Positions 61,801 to 64,000 of a DNA stretch of 64,000 nt are shown piece after piece (within the stretch, counting starts at the first letter, position 1; each line of letters starts with the position of its first letter). The position numbers and the translations under genes were made by a program. The DNA comes from Cryptomeria japonica (Eukaryota; Streptophyta; Pinopsida; Cupressales; Cupressaceae), in the NCBI RefSeq assembly GCF_030272615.1, contig NC_081406.1:187844391-187908390 (forward strand). Reading direction: 5' to 3'. The notes beneath the pieces were generated by a model. It was not told the origin of the DNA and ran no database searches. It saw only the letters and a list, made by a program, of their open reading frames with translations.

Positions 61801-63346
61801 CACGTCCCGCCATCCCTTGATGTCCTTGTCCCTGAAACTTGTGGGAGCATAGATATCAGGAAACTTTTGACTGATGCTGTGCAACCAGGATTTGAGCTTT
61901 CAACCCTTGAAGCTGCTTTTTTAATTTTTAATTTGGTGTGCTTTTTTTAAATGGGCGCTTTTTCATATGGAGCTCCTAGCTTGGGTTCAGTTCAATGTAT
62001 ATTTGAAAAGATGCAAAATCAATAGGTGGAGATTTCAAAGCAAGCAATATTTGATGTTACATTTTGTCCCCATTTTTAGAGTGCTAGTGGAAATATGTCA
62101 AATGGTACACTAAAATGAAGAAAATTACATAAAATAGTGGAATAGATAAAGCATACTATAAAAAAGGATATGAAAGAGCTCACACTCTTTTGTGTTCTAT
62201 TTTTCTCCCCTTCATGCCAATGTGCATCCAATCCTACAATGCACCCATGGCAAGGAACGTAGTTGCATATTTGTTGAGCAGAAATATGCTAATAAGAGAA
62301 GAAACATGCTAAAGCTAACAGAAGAATTTTGTTGAATGCATATCACACATTCATTTCCCTATGCCAAAGTTTTATTGAAAAATTCACGAAATAGCCAGTG
62401 AATCTGTGAAGGATCACATACAGTAGGAGAAAGGAAGTAAGAGGCTATAGATTGTAAGTAATTTCAGGCATTCAATATTCAAAGCCAGCTATCAAACACA
62501 GAAACCCTCAGCAGATTAAACTTCATAATTTATGGAATCTTATAAACATAGACAACAAATATTATGGAAACACAACACAGAATATTATTTTCGAAGGTGA
62601 CTTAGTAGTGCTAAAAAGAACTGTAGTGTCTAGCTTTGATTGCTGCTTTCATTTTTTGTAATACATATAATTGCTATTATGTTATACAAACACAAATGTT
62701 TGTTAACTTGCAAGCAAGCAACACTCTATAAGCTAGGGCTTTTGTGTTATAGTTTTTGTTCCATTTCATCAACATTGGAGATTGTGAGATATTGTTTGTG
62801 CTTTGCAGGTGAAGGTAAGAGACGGTGTCACTGAATGGGGGTGGGGAGTAATTGTAAATACAGTGAAAAAGCCACCGGCATCTGGTATATTACCTTCTAC
62901 AATATTGACTAATCGAACTAGTAGTTATTTAGTGGACACTCTTCTACACTGTACTTCTACAATGACAAGTGATGGTCCCCGTCCAAAGCCACGTCCTGCT
63001 CTTCCTGGTCAGAAAGGTGAAATGCATGTGGTGAGTGGGACATGAACTACAAGATTTTGAATTTTGTCATTTATTGGCATTTGTGAGTGTTTAAATGTCT
63101 TTAGTTGTTGATCATGTTCTCTAATATTTCTGAGGATTACTCATATTGGGTTTGATGTGCTTTTTTGTCTTCTGTTTTGCTATGAAGGTGCCTGTTCAAC
63201 TGCCACTCATATGCTCGCTCAGTGCATTGAGAGTTGCTATTCCCCAAGATCTACGGCCACCAGAAGCAAGACAGAGTGTCCTTATGGCAGTGCAAGAGCT
63301 AGAGAAAAGATTTCCAAAAGGACTCCCAAAGCTTGATCCTATTGAG
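6431..63346 (+). CDS. HEN2: HEN2/MTR4-type exosome RNA helicase (exons 1-10, 3' part outside window)
   Basis: Exons: 6431-7247, 8158-8360, 15234-15551, 15836-15940, 16160-16228, 48816-48983, 49097-49168, 49257-49373, 62809-63030, 63188-63346. They join to 750 codons without a stop. Seen in the protein: Walker A AHTSAGKT (107-114), [10 protein letters not shown] (134-143), DEIH (198-201), SAT (229-231), [11 protein letters not shown] (351-361), [15 protein letters not shown] (443-457), [10 protein letters not shown] (481-490), then a coiled arch region and a KOW-like WGWGVIVN in exon 9. This is the Ski2/Mtr4 family: ATP-driven 3'-5' RNA helicases feeding the nuclear exosome. HEN2 is the nucleoplasmic plant member and MTR4 the nucleolar one. 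From recalled family sequences, the N-terminus and the 'GLYLVV' linker look closer to HEN2. About 240-250 C-terminal residues (the helical bundle) should lie to the right. No defect is seen in any exon. Confidence 0.9.
7248..8157 (+). other. Intron 1 (910 bp)
   Basis: It runs from GT at 7248 to CAG at 8155-8157. It is AT-rich. I see no element or gene inside it. Confidence 0.85.
8158..8360 (+). CDS. HEN2: HEN2 exon 2
   Basis: The acceptor GGCTCAG leads into GT CTG TAT CTT, which completes the split glycine codon and gives [15 protein letters not shown]. It encodes residues 273-340, including a lysine/glycine-rich linker ([15 protein letters not shown]) that varies in the family, and ends in IYRIVK. 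The donor is GAAG|GTAAGT. Confidence 0.92.
9046..9300. repeat. GC-rich GGGGACG-type repeat patch
   Basis: An abrupt GC-rich block rich in GGGACG / CGTCCC words lies in AT-rich intron 2. Similar patches occur at 10801-10925, at both ends of the 40962-42414 hAT element, at 61139-61402 and at about 61750-61850. Because the 40962 element uses such sequence as its ends, this is probably the remnant of a related hAT end. No target duplication was found here. Confidence 0.5.
9344..9472. repeat. Imperfect inverted repeat (hairpin)
   Basis: The arm at 9344-9372 is the exact inverse of 9444-9472 (29 bp, starting CAGTCTCATTCTCTTC). Pairing continues inward with small gaps (AACATTTAAGTATAAG against CTTATACTCAAATGTT). 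The loop and the right flank carry a direct repeat of CACATTTCAATxTGTCTTTT. It may be a MITE or a local inversion. Confidence 0.6.
9573..10253 (+). mobile_element. Solo LTR, 681 bp, target duplication TAGGA
   Basis: It starts TGTTAATTTGTTACCC and ends GTTACAAACAACA, with TAGGA on both sides (9568-9572 and 10254-10258). No internal region is present, so it is a solo LTR left by recombination. It carries the 'CCCTGGGAAAAC...GGAAAAACCCA' box also found in the 2.2-kb solo LTR at 57263, and shares its start and end, so the two belong to related families. Orientation is assumed. Confidence 0.8.
10346..10520. repeat. Pyrimidine-rich CT tract
   Basis: Degenerate TCTCTCTCTC / CTACCTCTC low-complexity DNA. 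Open frames here are an effect of base composition, not genes. Confidence 0.7.
10801..10925. repeat. GC-rich CGTCCCC patch
   Basis: A short CCCC/GTCC-rich block similar to the patches at 9046-9300 and 61139-61402. It is probably a fragment of a hAT-type element end. It directly abuts the AC/AT microsatellite. Confidence 0.4.
10920..11036. repeat. (AC)/(AT) microsatellite
   Basis: Alternating CACACATATACATGTATA units run for about 115 bp. Alternating purine-pyrimidine DNA of this kind can adopt Z-form. A smaller one of the same type lies at about 12018-12063. Confidence 0.85.
11163..11391. repeat. Pyrimidine-rich CT tract, left half
   Basis: TCTCTCCC-type low-complexity DNA that stops exactly at the left target duplication (TCTTC, 11387-11391) of the LTR at 11392. 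It resumes at 13974 after the right one, so this tract was the insertion target. Confidence 0.85.
12166..13010 (+). mobile_element. Nested solo LTR, 845 bp
   Basis: It starts TGTAATGTCCCC and ends GGGGACATTACA, perfect 12-bp inverted ends of the same LTR superfamily. The flanks are TATGT and TGCGT, an imperfect target duplication (3 of 5 match). No primer-binding site follows, so it is read as a solo LTR. It contains a 35-bp tandem repeat at 12446-12515 (AGCAATGATGAAGGGTTGTG...), with decayed copies to about 12570. Confidence 0.75.
13487..13557 (+). other. tRNA-like sequence in the 5' LTR of the TRIM
   Basis: Acceptor arms GGGCCAG (13487-13493) and CTGGTCC (13551-13557) pair, with one G-U. 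The D arm GCTCAGTGGTAGAGC and the A box TAGCTCAGTGG are intact. The T arm is CTAGG...CCTAG, but the loop reads TTGCAGT, so the B box is damaged (GGTTGCAGTCC). The anticodon-type arm CCCCA/TGGAA has one mismatch and an 8-nt loop, so it is not a normal tRNA gene. Confidence 0.75.
13685..13755 (+). other. tRNA-like sequence in the 3' LTR of the TRIM, intact A and B boxes
   Basis: Acceptor arms GGGCCAG and CTGGTCC pair. The A box TAGCTCAGTGG and the B box GGTTCGAGTCC both match the Pol III internal promoter consensus. The T arm CTAGG-TTCGAGT-CCTAG is perfect. The anticodon-type arm CTCCA/TGGAA is imperfect with an 8-nt loop. It could serve as a Pol III promoter, but no T-run terminator lies in the LTR. 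A functional tRNA is unlikely. Confidence 0.78.
13974..14670. repeat. Long pyrimidine tract (CT-rich), right half
   Basis: About 700 bp of nearly pure pyrimidine on the + strand, with runs of TCTCTCTCTC around 14500-14530. It lies on the sense strand of intron 2, about 560 bp upstream of the exon 3 acceptor. It continues the tract that ends at 11391. Mirror-symmetric polypyrimidine DNA can form triplexes, and its RNA could bind PTB-type proteins. Confidence 0.9.
14671..15233 (+). other. 3' part of intron 2
   Basis: AT-rich. I see nothing recognisable except the TTTTCAG acceptor before 15234. Intron 2 as a whole is 8361-15233 (6,873 bp). Confidence 0.7.
15234..15551 (+). CDS. HEN2: HEN2 exon 3
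   Basis: The acceptor TTTTCAG leads into ATG ATT ATG GAA AAG. It encodes residues 341-446: start of RecA domain 2 with [11 protein letters not shown] (motif IV), [18 protein letters not shown] and ALFATET (start of motif V). The donor is ACG|GTAAGA. It holds 106 codons, phase 0 at both ends. Confidence 0.93.
15836..15940 (+). CDS. HEN2: HEN2 exon 4
   Basis: It encodes residues 447-481, [17 protein letters not shown]...GEYIQ, completing motif V. It has 35 codons, AACAG acceptor and ACAG|GTTCTG donor. Intron 3 before it is 284 bp (15552-15835). Confidence 0.93.
16160..16228 (+). CDS. HEN2: HEN2 exon 5
   Basis: It encodes residues 482-504 (23 codons), starting [14 protein letters not shown]. 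This is motif VI with the arginine finger. Intron 4 before it is 219 bp (15941-16159). The donor GAACAG|GTACAA opens the 32.6-kb intron 5. Confidence 0.93.
17444..17995 (-). CDS. Unrecognised 183-aa domain downstream of RNase H, minus copy
   Basis: An open frame downstream of the RNase H domain on the same strand. I do not recognise it. It has '[19 protein letters not shown]', 'GLMELL', '[19 protein letters not shown]', '[17 protein letters not shown]' and a basic C-terminus. The plus copy at about 19750-20198 keeps the same pattern with mostly conservative changes (V/I, D/E, K/R), which hints at past selection on protein. It may be the C-terminal part of a LINE protein or a captured host sequence. 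It is unlikely to be expressed as a gene here, being antisense to HEN2 inside intron 5. Confidence 0.4.
   Translation of the reverse strand: METLLGECFLKTMHKYRTNVDVVTMVMAWGLELGEQKDVLVQVLRGCFEDDWLCGLMELLVAMPRVGFDVGEGLDFDGIHKLREMVPFIWWPFGVDWDARQAEASIGWDSLKLYLKEREVQSHAIGAFGPVMREVKEKGKRMTMEARRLKQKKRLMALVGAMTKGVEMNNAGEGSSGQIHNVP
18118..18729 (-). pseudogene. RNase H-like domain (RVT_3 type), minus copy
   Basis: A 203-aa open frame. The first 150 residues form a plant-type RNase H fold: '[10 protein letters not shown]', '[14 protein letters not shown]', '[16 protein letters not shown]', '[12 protein letters not shown]', '[12 protein letters not shown]'. These carry the D, E, D, D positions expected for the active site. 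In LINEs this domain removes RNA from the RNA-DNA hybrid. It has no upstream reverse transcriptase, so it is a fragment. Residues after about 150 match no family I know. Confidence 0.7.
18992..19519 (+). pseudogene. RNase H-like domain (RVT_3 type), plus copy
   Basis: A 175-aa open frame with '[19 protein letters not shown]', '[16 protein letters not shown]', '[12 protein letters not shown]' and '[12 protein letters not shown]', so the D-E-D-D active-site pattern is kept. It is close to the minus copy at 18118-18729. No reverse transcriptase precedes it. It ends just after the domain, and the next homology (unknown domain) is in broken frames from about 19750. Confidence 0.7.
19751..20198 (+). 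pseudogene. Unrecognised domain, plus copy, frameshifted
   Basis: It begins in one frame as '[19 protein letters not shown]' and changes frame near 19860. It then continues as '[21 protein letters not shown]', '[19 protein letters not shown]' and '[17 protein letters not shown]'. It is the partner of 17444-17995. Confidence 0.45.
22736..22915. repeat. Left arm of a 180-bp inverted repeat at the hAT-1 transposase 3' end
   Basis: It is the inverse of 22956-23135 at about 178 of 180 positions by eye, with a 40-bp loop (22916-22955). It copies, in reverse, the last 18 or so codons of the transposase plus its 3' flank. Confidence 0.92.
22956..23135. repeat. Right arm of the 180-bp inverted repeat
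   Basis: The partner of 22736-22915. The minus-strand transposase stop codon at 23080 lies inside it, so a transcript running through the stop would fold back on itself. Confidence 0.92.
23080..25468 (-). pseudogene. hAT-1 transposase with BED zinc finger, frameshifted
   Basis: On the minus strand: BED-type finger (residues about 18-65 of the first frame, WKHGTPG...CNHC...IHLAQ), then DUF659-like core '[20 protein letters not shown]', '[19 protein letters not shown]', '[13 protein letters not shown]', and C-terminal dimerisation '[20 protein letters not shown]'. These hold the D, D and E positions used by hAT transposases. The frame changes twice, near 24965 and near 24755, where one-base shifts are needed to continue. 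Introns are likely near 24106-24185 and 23583-23710. The protein is therefore not made intact. The last codons lie in the inverted repeat. Confidence 0.85.
26082..26283. repeat. 45-bp tandem repeat, four copies plus a partial one
   Basis: The unit begins GTGAGCACCAACCCATTGG and repeats at 26082, 26127, 26172 and 26217, with a partial copy near 26266. The unit is a multiple of three, so both strands stay open; the resulting frames are not considered genes. It lies in hAT-1 upstream of the transposase. Confidence 0.9.
29561..31902. other. Unassigned stretch of intron 5
   Basis: AT-rich. An open frame at 29966-30319 (117 aa) matches nothing I know and lacks a clear context. The text around 30480-30600 resembles LTR leader sequence but no boundary could be set. 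Confidence 0.4.
31903..33906 (+). mobile_element. LTR (2,004 bp) followed by a primer-binding site
   Basis: It starts TGTAATGTCCCC and ends GGGGACATTACA (perfect 12-bp inverted ends) and is followed by TGGTATCATAGC at 33908, a primer-binding site for initiator tRNA-Met with one change. It is thus a 5' LTR on the + strand. A matching 3' LTR and CCCAA duplication were not found, so the element is probably truncated or interrupted to the right. Confidence 0.75.
33908..33925 (+). promoter_or_regulatory. Primer-binding site of the LTR element at 31903
   Basis: TGGTATCATAGCATGATC starts two bases after the LTR end. It is close to the usual TGGTATCAGAGC that pairs with initiator tRNA-Met to prime reverse transcription. 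Confidence 0.7.
34163..34400 (+). repeat. About 77-bp tandem repeat in the retroelement leader
   Basis: Three copies start at 34163, 34241 and 34318 with CCCTCC(C/T)AAGTTGGAC. Each contains two GGCTCAAGGAAG half-units. It lies shortly after the primer-binding site, where non-coding leader sequence is expected. Confidence 0.85.
34688..35300 (-). mobile_element. Possible LINE 3' end, minus strand
   Basis: On the minus strand the text ends ...TTTTAGTAATGCAGTCTTGG...AATCAAAAAAAAA at about 34688, the style of a plant L1 3' end with an A-tail. No reverse transcriptase or RNase H motif was found in the upstream part, so the left-hand extent is a guess. Confidence 0.35.
35941..36620. repeat. Array of about 12 short palindromes in a CT-rich context
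   Basis: Units of about 32 bp of the form GGAACTCCGGAACC + CCGAGGTTCCGAAGTTCC recur every 50-70 bp. They start near 35942, 36008, 36070, 36126, 36200, 36249, 36308, 36368, 36431, 36480, 36537 and 36585. Each is a near-perfect dyad around (C/T)CGAG. The spacers are pyrimidine-rich (CTTTGCCTTCTCC type). Open frames here follow from the repeat and are not called as genes. Confidence 0.9.
36621..38128. other. Unassigned stretch next to the gypsy remnant
   Basis: No gene is seen. It is probably non-coding LTR or leader sequence of the degenerate gypsy element that follows, but no LTR boundary could be set. Confidence 0.35.
38129..39692 (-). pseudogene. Ty3-gypsy remnant with the reverse transcriptase core deleted
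   Basis: On the minus strand, from right to left: an acidic region at 39123-39692 without clear identity; RT start-like 'GIPLDP' and '[13 protein letters not shown]' (about 38840-38920); then directly '[20 protein letters not shown]' and '[11 protein letters not shown]' (38636-38842), which is the end of the RT thumb; then RNase H '[17 protein letters not shown]' and '[12 protein letters not shown]' (38328-38609). The palm with the catalytic YxDD is absent, so a deletion joined the start to the end of RT. Stops and frameshifts add to the decay. Confidence 0.7.
40962..42414. mobile_element. Non-autonomous hAT element, 1,453 bp, target duplication GAGTTTCC
   Basis: GAGTTTCC lies at 40954-40961 and again at 42415-42422, a perfect 8-bp duplication. 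The element starts AGGGTAGGGGGACGTG and ends GATGTGTCCCT, so AGGG/CCCT are the inverted tips. Both ends are rich in GGGACG-type words. No transposase is present. A TGTAATGTCCCC word at 41700 looks like an LTR start caught inside, without a visible end. Confidence 0.75.
42862..43190 (+). pseudogene. hAT transposase relic, plus strand
   Basis: Pieces in one frame family match exon 2 of the intact hAT transposase nearby: '[19 protein letters not shown]' against '[18 protein letters not shown]', and '[20 protein letters not shown]' against '[20 protein letters not shown]'. Stops interrupt it. No ends or target duplication were identified. Its strand is opposite to the intact gene. Confidence 0.65.
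44047..46533 (-). CDS. hAT transposase (BED zinc finger, DUF659, C-terminal dimerisation), 734 aa
   Basis: Three exons on the minus strand: 46533-45394, 45248-44553, 44415-44047, with GAAG|GTAAGT and CAA|GTAAGT donors and TATAG / CATAG acceptors, giving 380 + 232 + 122 codons. The start is the ATG at 46533 (MASTSSS); an in-frame ATG at 46578 lies upstream. Seen: BED finger around residues 17-65 (WKYV...CHGC...HLCG), catalytic-type D in '[15 protein letters not shown]', D in '[15 protein letters not shown]', '[13 protein letters not shown]', and '[14 protein letters not shown]' at the start of exon 3 for the E and the dimer interface. The tail is acidic. It would cut and paste elements with matching tips. 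No inactivating change was found. Confidence 0.9.
47009..47034. repeat. Perfect 26-bp palindrome in the hAT-2 right end
   Basis: The dyad is centred on CCCGGG (GTGGGTTCGACCC and its inverse). It lies among many GGGTTCGA / TCGAACCC subterminal repeats, which in hAT elements are transposase-binding candidates. Confidence 0.9.
47187..47573 (-). mobile_element. Second TRIM, 387 bp, minus orientation
   Basis: Two LTRs of 159 bp each (47187-47345, 47415-47573) begin TGTTAGAAAC and end TAACA in plus reading. The 69-bp internal part contains GGCTCAGATACCA (47400-47412), which is the inverse of the primer-binding site TGGTATCTGAGCC, next to the right LTR. The left LTR is bordered by CCGCCCTCCCCCTCTCC, a polypurine tract on the minus strand. 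The flanks are CACTC and CACTT, a target duplication with one change. It is non-coding and only 41 bp from hAT-2. No tRNA-like or 5S-like part was seen in its LTRs. Confidence 0.85.
47574..48815 (+). other. Right end of intron 5
   Basis: Nothing recognisable is seen; AT-rich with an ordinary TTACAG acceptor before 48816. Intron 5 in full is 16229-48815 (32,587 bp). Confidence 0.6.
48816..48983 (+). CDS. HEN2: HEN2 exon 6
   Basis: It encodes residues 505-560 (56 codons), with '[18 protein letters not shown]' and 'FHQFQHEK'. This follows RecA domain 2 and begins the winged-helix/arch region. The acceptor is AATTACAG and the donor GAGAAG|GTTTAC. Its match to the family right after the 32.6-kb intron confirms that intron. 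Confidence 0.93.
49097..49168 (+). CDS. HEN2: HEN2 exon 7
   Basis: It encodes residues 561-584 (24 codons), [20 protein letters not shown] followed by ASEE, a coiled-coil arm of the arch. Intron 6 is 113 bp (48984-49096) and intron 7 is 88 bp (49169-49256). Confidence 0.92.
49257..49373 (+). CDS. HEN2: HEN2 exon 8
   Basis: It encodes residues 585-623 (39 codons), [20 protein letters not shown] and on to [14 protein letters not shown]. This is the second coiled arm leading into the KOW domain. The donor CTG|GTATGT opens the 13.4-kb intron 8. Confidence 0.92.
49374..51119 (+). other. 5' part of intron 8
   Basis: No gene or bounded element is seen. It is AT-rich, with very AT-rich DNA at 50940-51060. 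Confidence 0.5.
51120..51318 (+). mobile_element. Probable LTR end with primer-binding site
   Basis: TGGTATCAAAGC at 51307-51318 is a primer-binding site for initiator tRNA-Met and directly follows ...ATTATCATTTCA. The LTR start is a guess at TGATATAATGG (51120). The DNA after it, to about 51800, repeats 'TTTTTCCACAAAAATCATGG' with 'GAGGGTTTT' many times, like a copia leader. No coding part and no second LTR were found. Confidence 0.5.
51979..52062 (+). repeat. 42-bp tandem repeat, two copies
   Basis: ACTTGGGTGCTTACTTGAGT starts at 51979 and again at 52021. The unit is a multiple of three, which makes an open frame (51822-52088) with a repeated leucine/cysteine-rich pattern. That frame is not taken as a gene. 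Confidence 0.85.
53210..53380 (-). repeat. 3' LTR of the copia element
   Basis: 171 bp; on the minus strand it starts TGTTAAAATA and ends GATTTTCACA. The RNase H reading frame stops within its first bases. Confidence 0.92.
53375..56400 (-). pseudogene. Copia pol: protease-side linker, integrase, reverse transcriptase, RNase H, broken
   Basis: Minus strand, right to left: GAG-pre-integrase with '[11 protein letters not shown]' and a CGAC motif (56016-56351); integrase core with 'HVDVCGPI' and '[14 protein letters not shown]' (55665-55961) and its C-terminal part (54837-55547); RT with '[13 protein letters not shown]', '[10 protein letters not shown]', and YVDD at 54329-54340 (54182-55018); RNase H with '[18 protein letters not shown]' (53375-54163). 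Breaks: an in-frame TAG between RNase H and RT near 54180, a frame change near 54850, and TAG codons near 55577 and 55667. The stops fit CAG to TAG or TGG to TAG changes. Confidence 0.9.
56562..57262 (-). pseudogene. Copia gag with zinc knuckle, split by a solo LTR
   Basis: Minus strand: a gag region with '[20 protein letters not shown]' (56968-57198) and a CCHC knuckle [14 protein letters not shown] at about 56646-56690. The N-terminal part lies beyond the inserted LTR: at 59470-59600 the minus strand reads '...[11 protein letters not shown]' and '[10 protein letters not shown]', which joins in frame to '[10 protein letters not shown]' here. A TAG replaces an expected tryptophan codon near 59540. 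In the family Gag packages the element RNA. Confidence 0.8.
57263..59469 (+). mobile_element. Solo LTR (2,207 bp) nested in the copia gag, target duplication GTTGA
   Basis: It starts TGTTAATTTTAACACTTTC and ends ATTACAAACAACA, flanked by GTTGA (57258-57262 and 59470-59474). It shares its start, end and 'CCCTGGGAAAAC...GGAAAAACCCA' box with the 681-bp solo LTR at 9573. No primer-binding site or coding part was found. The extra length may come from a further insertion at about 57.9-59.3 kb that I could not bound. Orientation is assumed from the 9573 copy. Confidence 0.75.
59475..60519 (-). other. Copia 5' leader and gag N-terminus
   Basis: This lies between the primer-binding site and the gag break. 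Only the gag N-terminal piece near 59475-59650 is recognisable. Open frames at 59916-60440 are phenylalanine-rich products of AAA-rich leader sequence and are not called as genes. Confidence 0.5.
60533..60703 (-). repeat. 5' LTR of the copia element
   Basis: 171 bp; on the minus strand it starts TGTTAGAATA and ends GATTTTCACA, directly followed by the primer-binding site at 60532-60520. Confidence 0.92.
61139..61402. repeat. Direct duplication of a GC-rich GGGGACG patch
   Basis: About 113 bp at 61139-61251 is repeated at 61289-61402 ('GTATCAGC', 'CTAGCTTGG', 'GACTTGGGTTTTGTTGCC'). It belongs to the same GC-rich repeat type as 9046-9300. A further patch lies at about 61750-61850, ending GTCCCTG as the 40962 element does. 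Confidence 0.75.
61860..62808 (+). other. 3' part of intron 8
   Basis: Nothing recognisable is seen before the TTTGCAG acceptor. Intron 8 in full is 49374-62808 (13,435 bp). Confidence 0.6.
62809..63030 (+). CDS. HEN2: HEN2 exon 9
   Basis: It encodes residues 624-697 (74 codons): [17 protein letters not shown] begins the KOW domain at the tip of the arch, followed by a serine/proline-rich stretch, '[12 protein letters not shown]' and 'PGQKGEMHV'. The KOW domain in this family binds RNA and adaptor proteins. The donor is GTG|GTGAGT. Confidence 0.93.
63188..63346 (+). CDS. HEN2: HEN2 exon 10
   Basis: It encodes residues 698-750 (53 codons), '[19 protein letters not shown]' followed by '[20 protein letters not shown]'. 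The acceptor is TATGAAG and the donor GAG|GTGAGT. Intron 9 is 157 bp (63031-63187). Confidence 0.92.
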
Positions 63347-64000
63347 GTGAGTTTTTAAACTATGAAGTTATTAGTTTCTGTTTCAAATTCCATTATGTAA
63401 TTTTGATGTAAACAGCAATTCGACTACAAAATGGCCTCGTGTTCCAGTATTTGTACTCAGATTGGTATTAAATTCCGAATTCTGAATGATAAATTTGAAG
63501 TGTTACGGTAAAGCTCTGACATGTGGATTTATTTATGCTTTTTTGTTTGTTTAACAAAGAATGGTTTGTCTATTATATGATAATGTGAACTTTTGAAAAA
63601 CAAACAGAAAATACTGAGAGGGGGGGTGGGGAGGTGAATCAGTATTTTAGCCTTTCAATAACTGAACATCCATACAAAACAACGTAATATGAAAGGATGA
63701 CAATCAAAATAAAGAGACGCAAATTTTTATTACATGGAAAACCTTCGAGGGTAAAAAATCATGGTACACTTTATCCAAAAAGGGACTCCAACTAGGATGA
63801 ACCTGTGAATGTTGAGGCCACCTGGCGTGGATGGCAGTATTGGCTGCCAACTGTGCAAGTTTGTCTCCTTCCAGAAAAATCAGAGGAAGAAATCTGATTT
63901 CTGCCAGCTGTTAGTCTTATCTTTTGTAGGAAAAAAAAAATCAGATTTGGTTTGGAATGTTCTAGTTAGAACCATCGACTTCTTGAAGAAGCCTAGTTTT
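63347..64000 (+). other. Start of intron 10, with the beginning of an LTR-like repeat
   Basis: From about 63607 the text 'ATACTGAGAGGG', then 'GAATCAGTAT', then 'ACATGGAAAACC' resembles LTR sequence. The same opening occurs at about 25900 inside hAT-1. No end is visible within the window. Confidence 0.45.

Overview
This window is plant nuclear DNA. The one host gene I recognise is a homologue of HEN2 / MTR4 (an exosome-associated Ski2-like DExH RNA helicase) on the + strand. Ten exons at 6431-63346 carry 750 in-frame codons, from the ATG through the KOW/arch region. The C-terminal part lies beyond the right edge. All nine introns that can be seen whole are GT-AG. Together the exons are only 2250 bases spread over about 57 kb, and intron 5 alone is 32,587 bp. 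Such introns, packed with nested LTR elements, hAT elements, LINE pieces and a Helitron, suggest a gymnosperm, probably a conifer. That is an inference from genome style, not from a species marker.

Layout: 1-5440 is a decayed Helitron (RPA-like OB folds, Rep with an HUH motif, Pif1-type helicase), all broken by stops. 5441-6430 is the HEN2 upstream region, with a telo-box and a TATA-like box. 6431-8360 holds exons 1-2. Intron 2 (8361-15233) holds a solo LTR, GC-rich repeat patches and a long pyrimidine tract. That tract was split by a solo LTR, which itself carries a second LTR and a complete 333-bp TRIM whose LTRs contain a tRNA-like sequence with A and B boxes. Exons 3-5 lie at 15234-16228. 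Intron 5 (16229-48815) holds two head-to-head LINE 3' ends with RNase H domains and a solo LTR split by a 5.9-kb hAT element; that hAT ends in a 180-bp inverted duplication of the 3' end of its own transposase. It also holds an LTR with a primer-binding site, an array of about 12 short palindromes, a gypsy remnant, a non-autonomous hAT, a hAT relic, an apparently intact hAT (734-aa transposase, perfect 8-bp target duplication) and a second TRIM. Exons 6-8 lie at 48816-49373. Intron 8 (49374-62808) holds a complete but decayed Ty1-copia element with a solo LTR nested in its gag gene. Exons 9-10 follow.

How it works together: HEN2 homologues unwind nuclear RNA for the exosome. The rest is mobile DNA in various states of decay. 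Insertion boundaries were set by matching target-site duplications by eye, which also gives a relative order of insertions. The most novel-looking items are the TRIM with a tRNA-like LTR, the hairpin at the transposase 3' end, the palindrome array, and an unnamed coding-like domain shared by the two LINE pieces.
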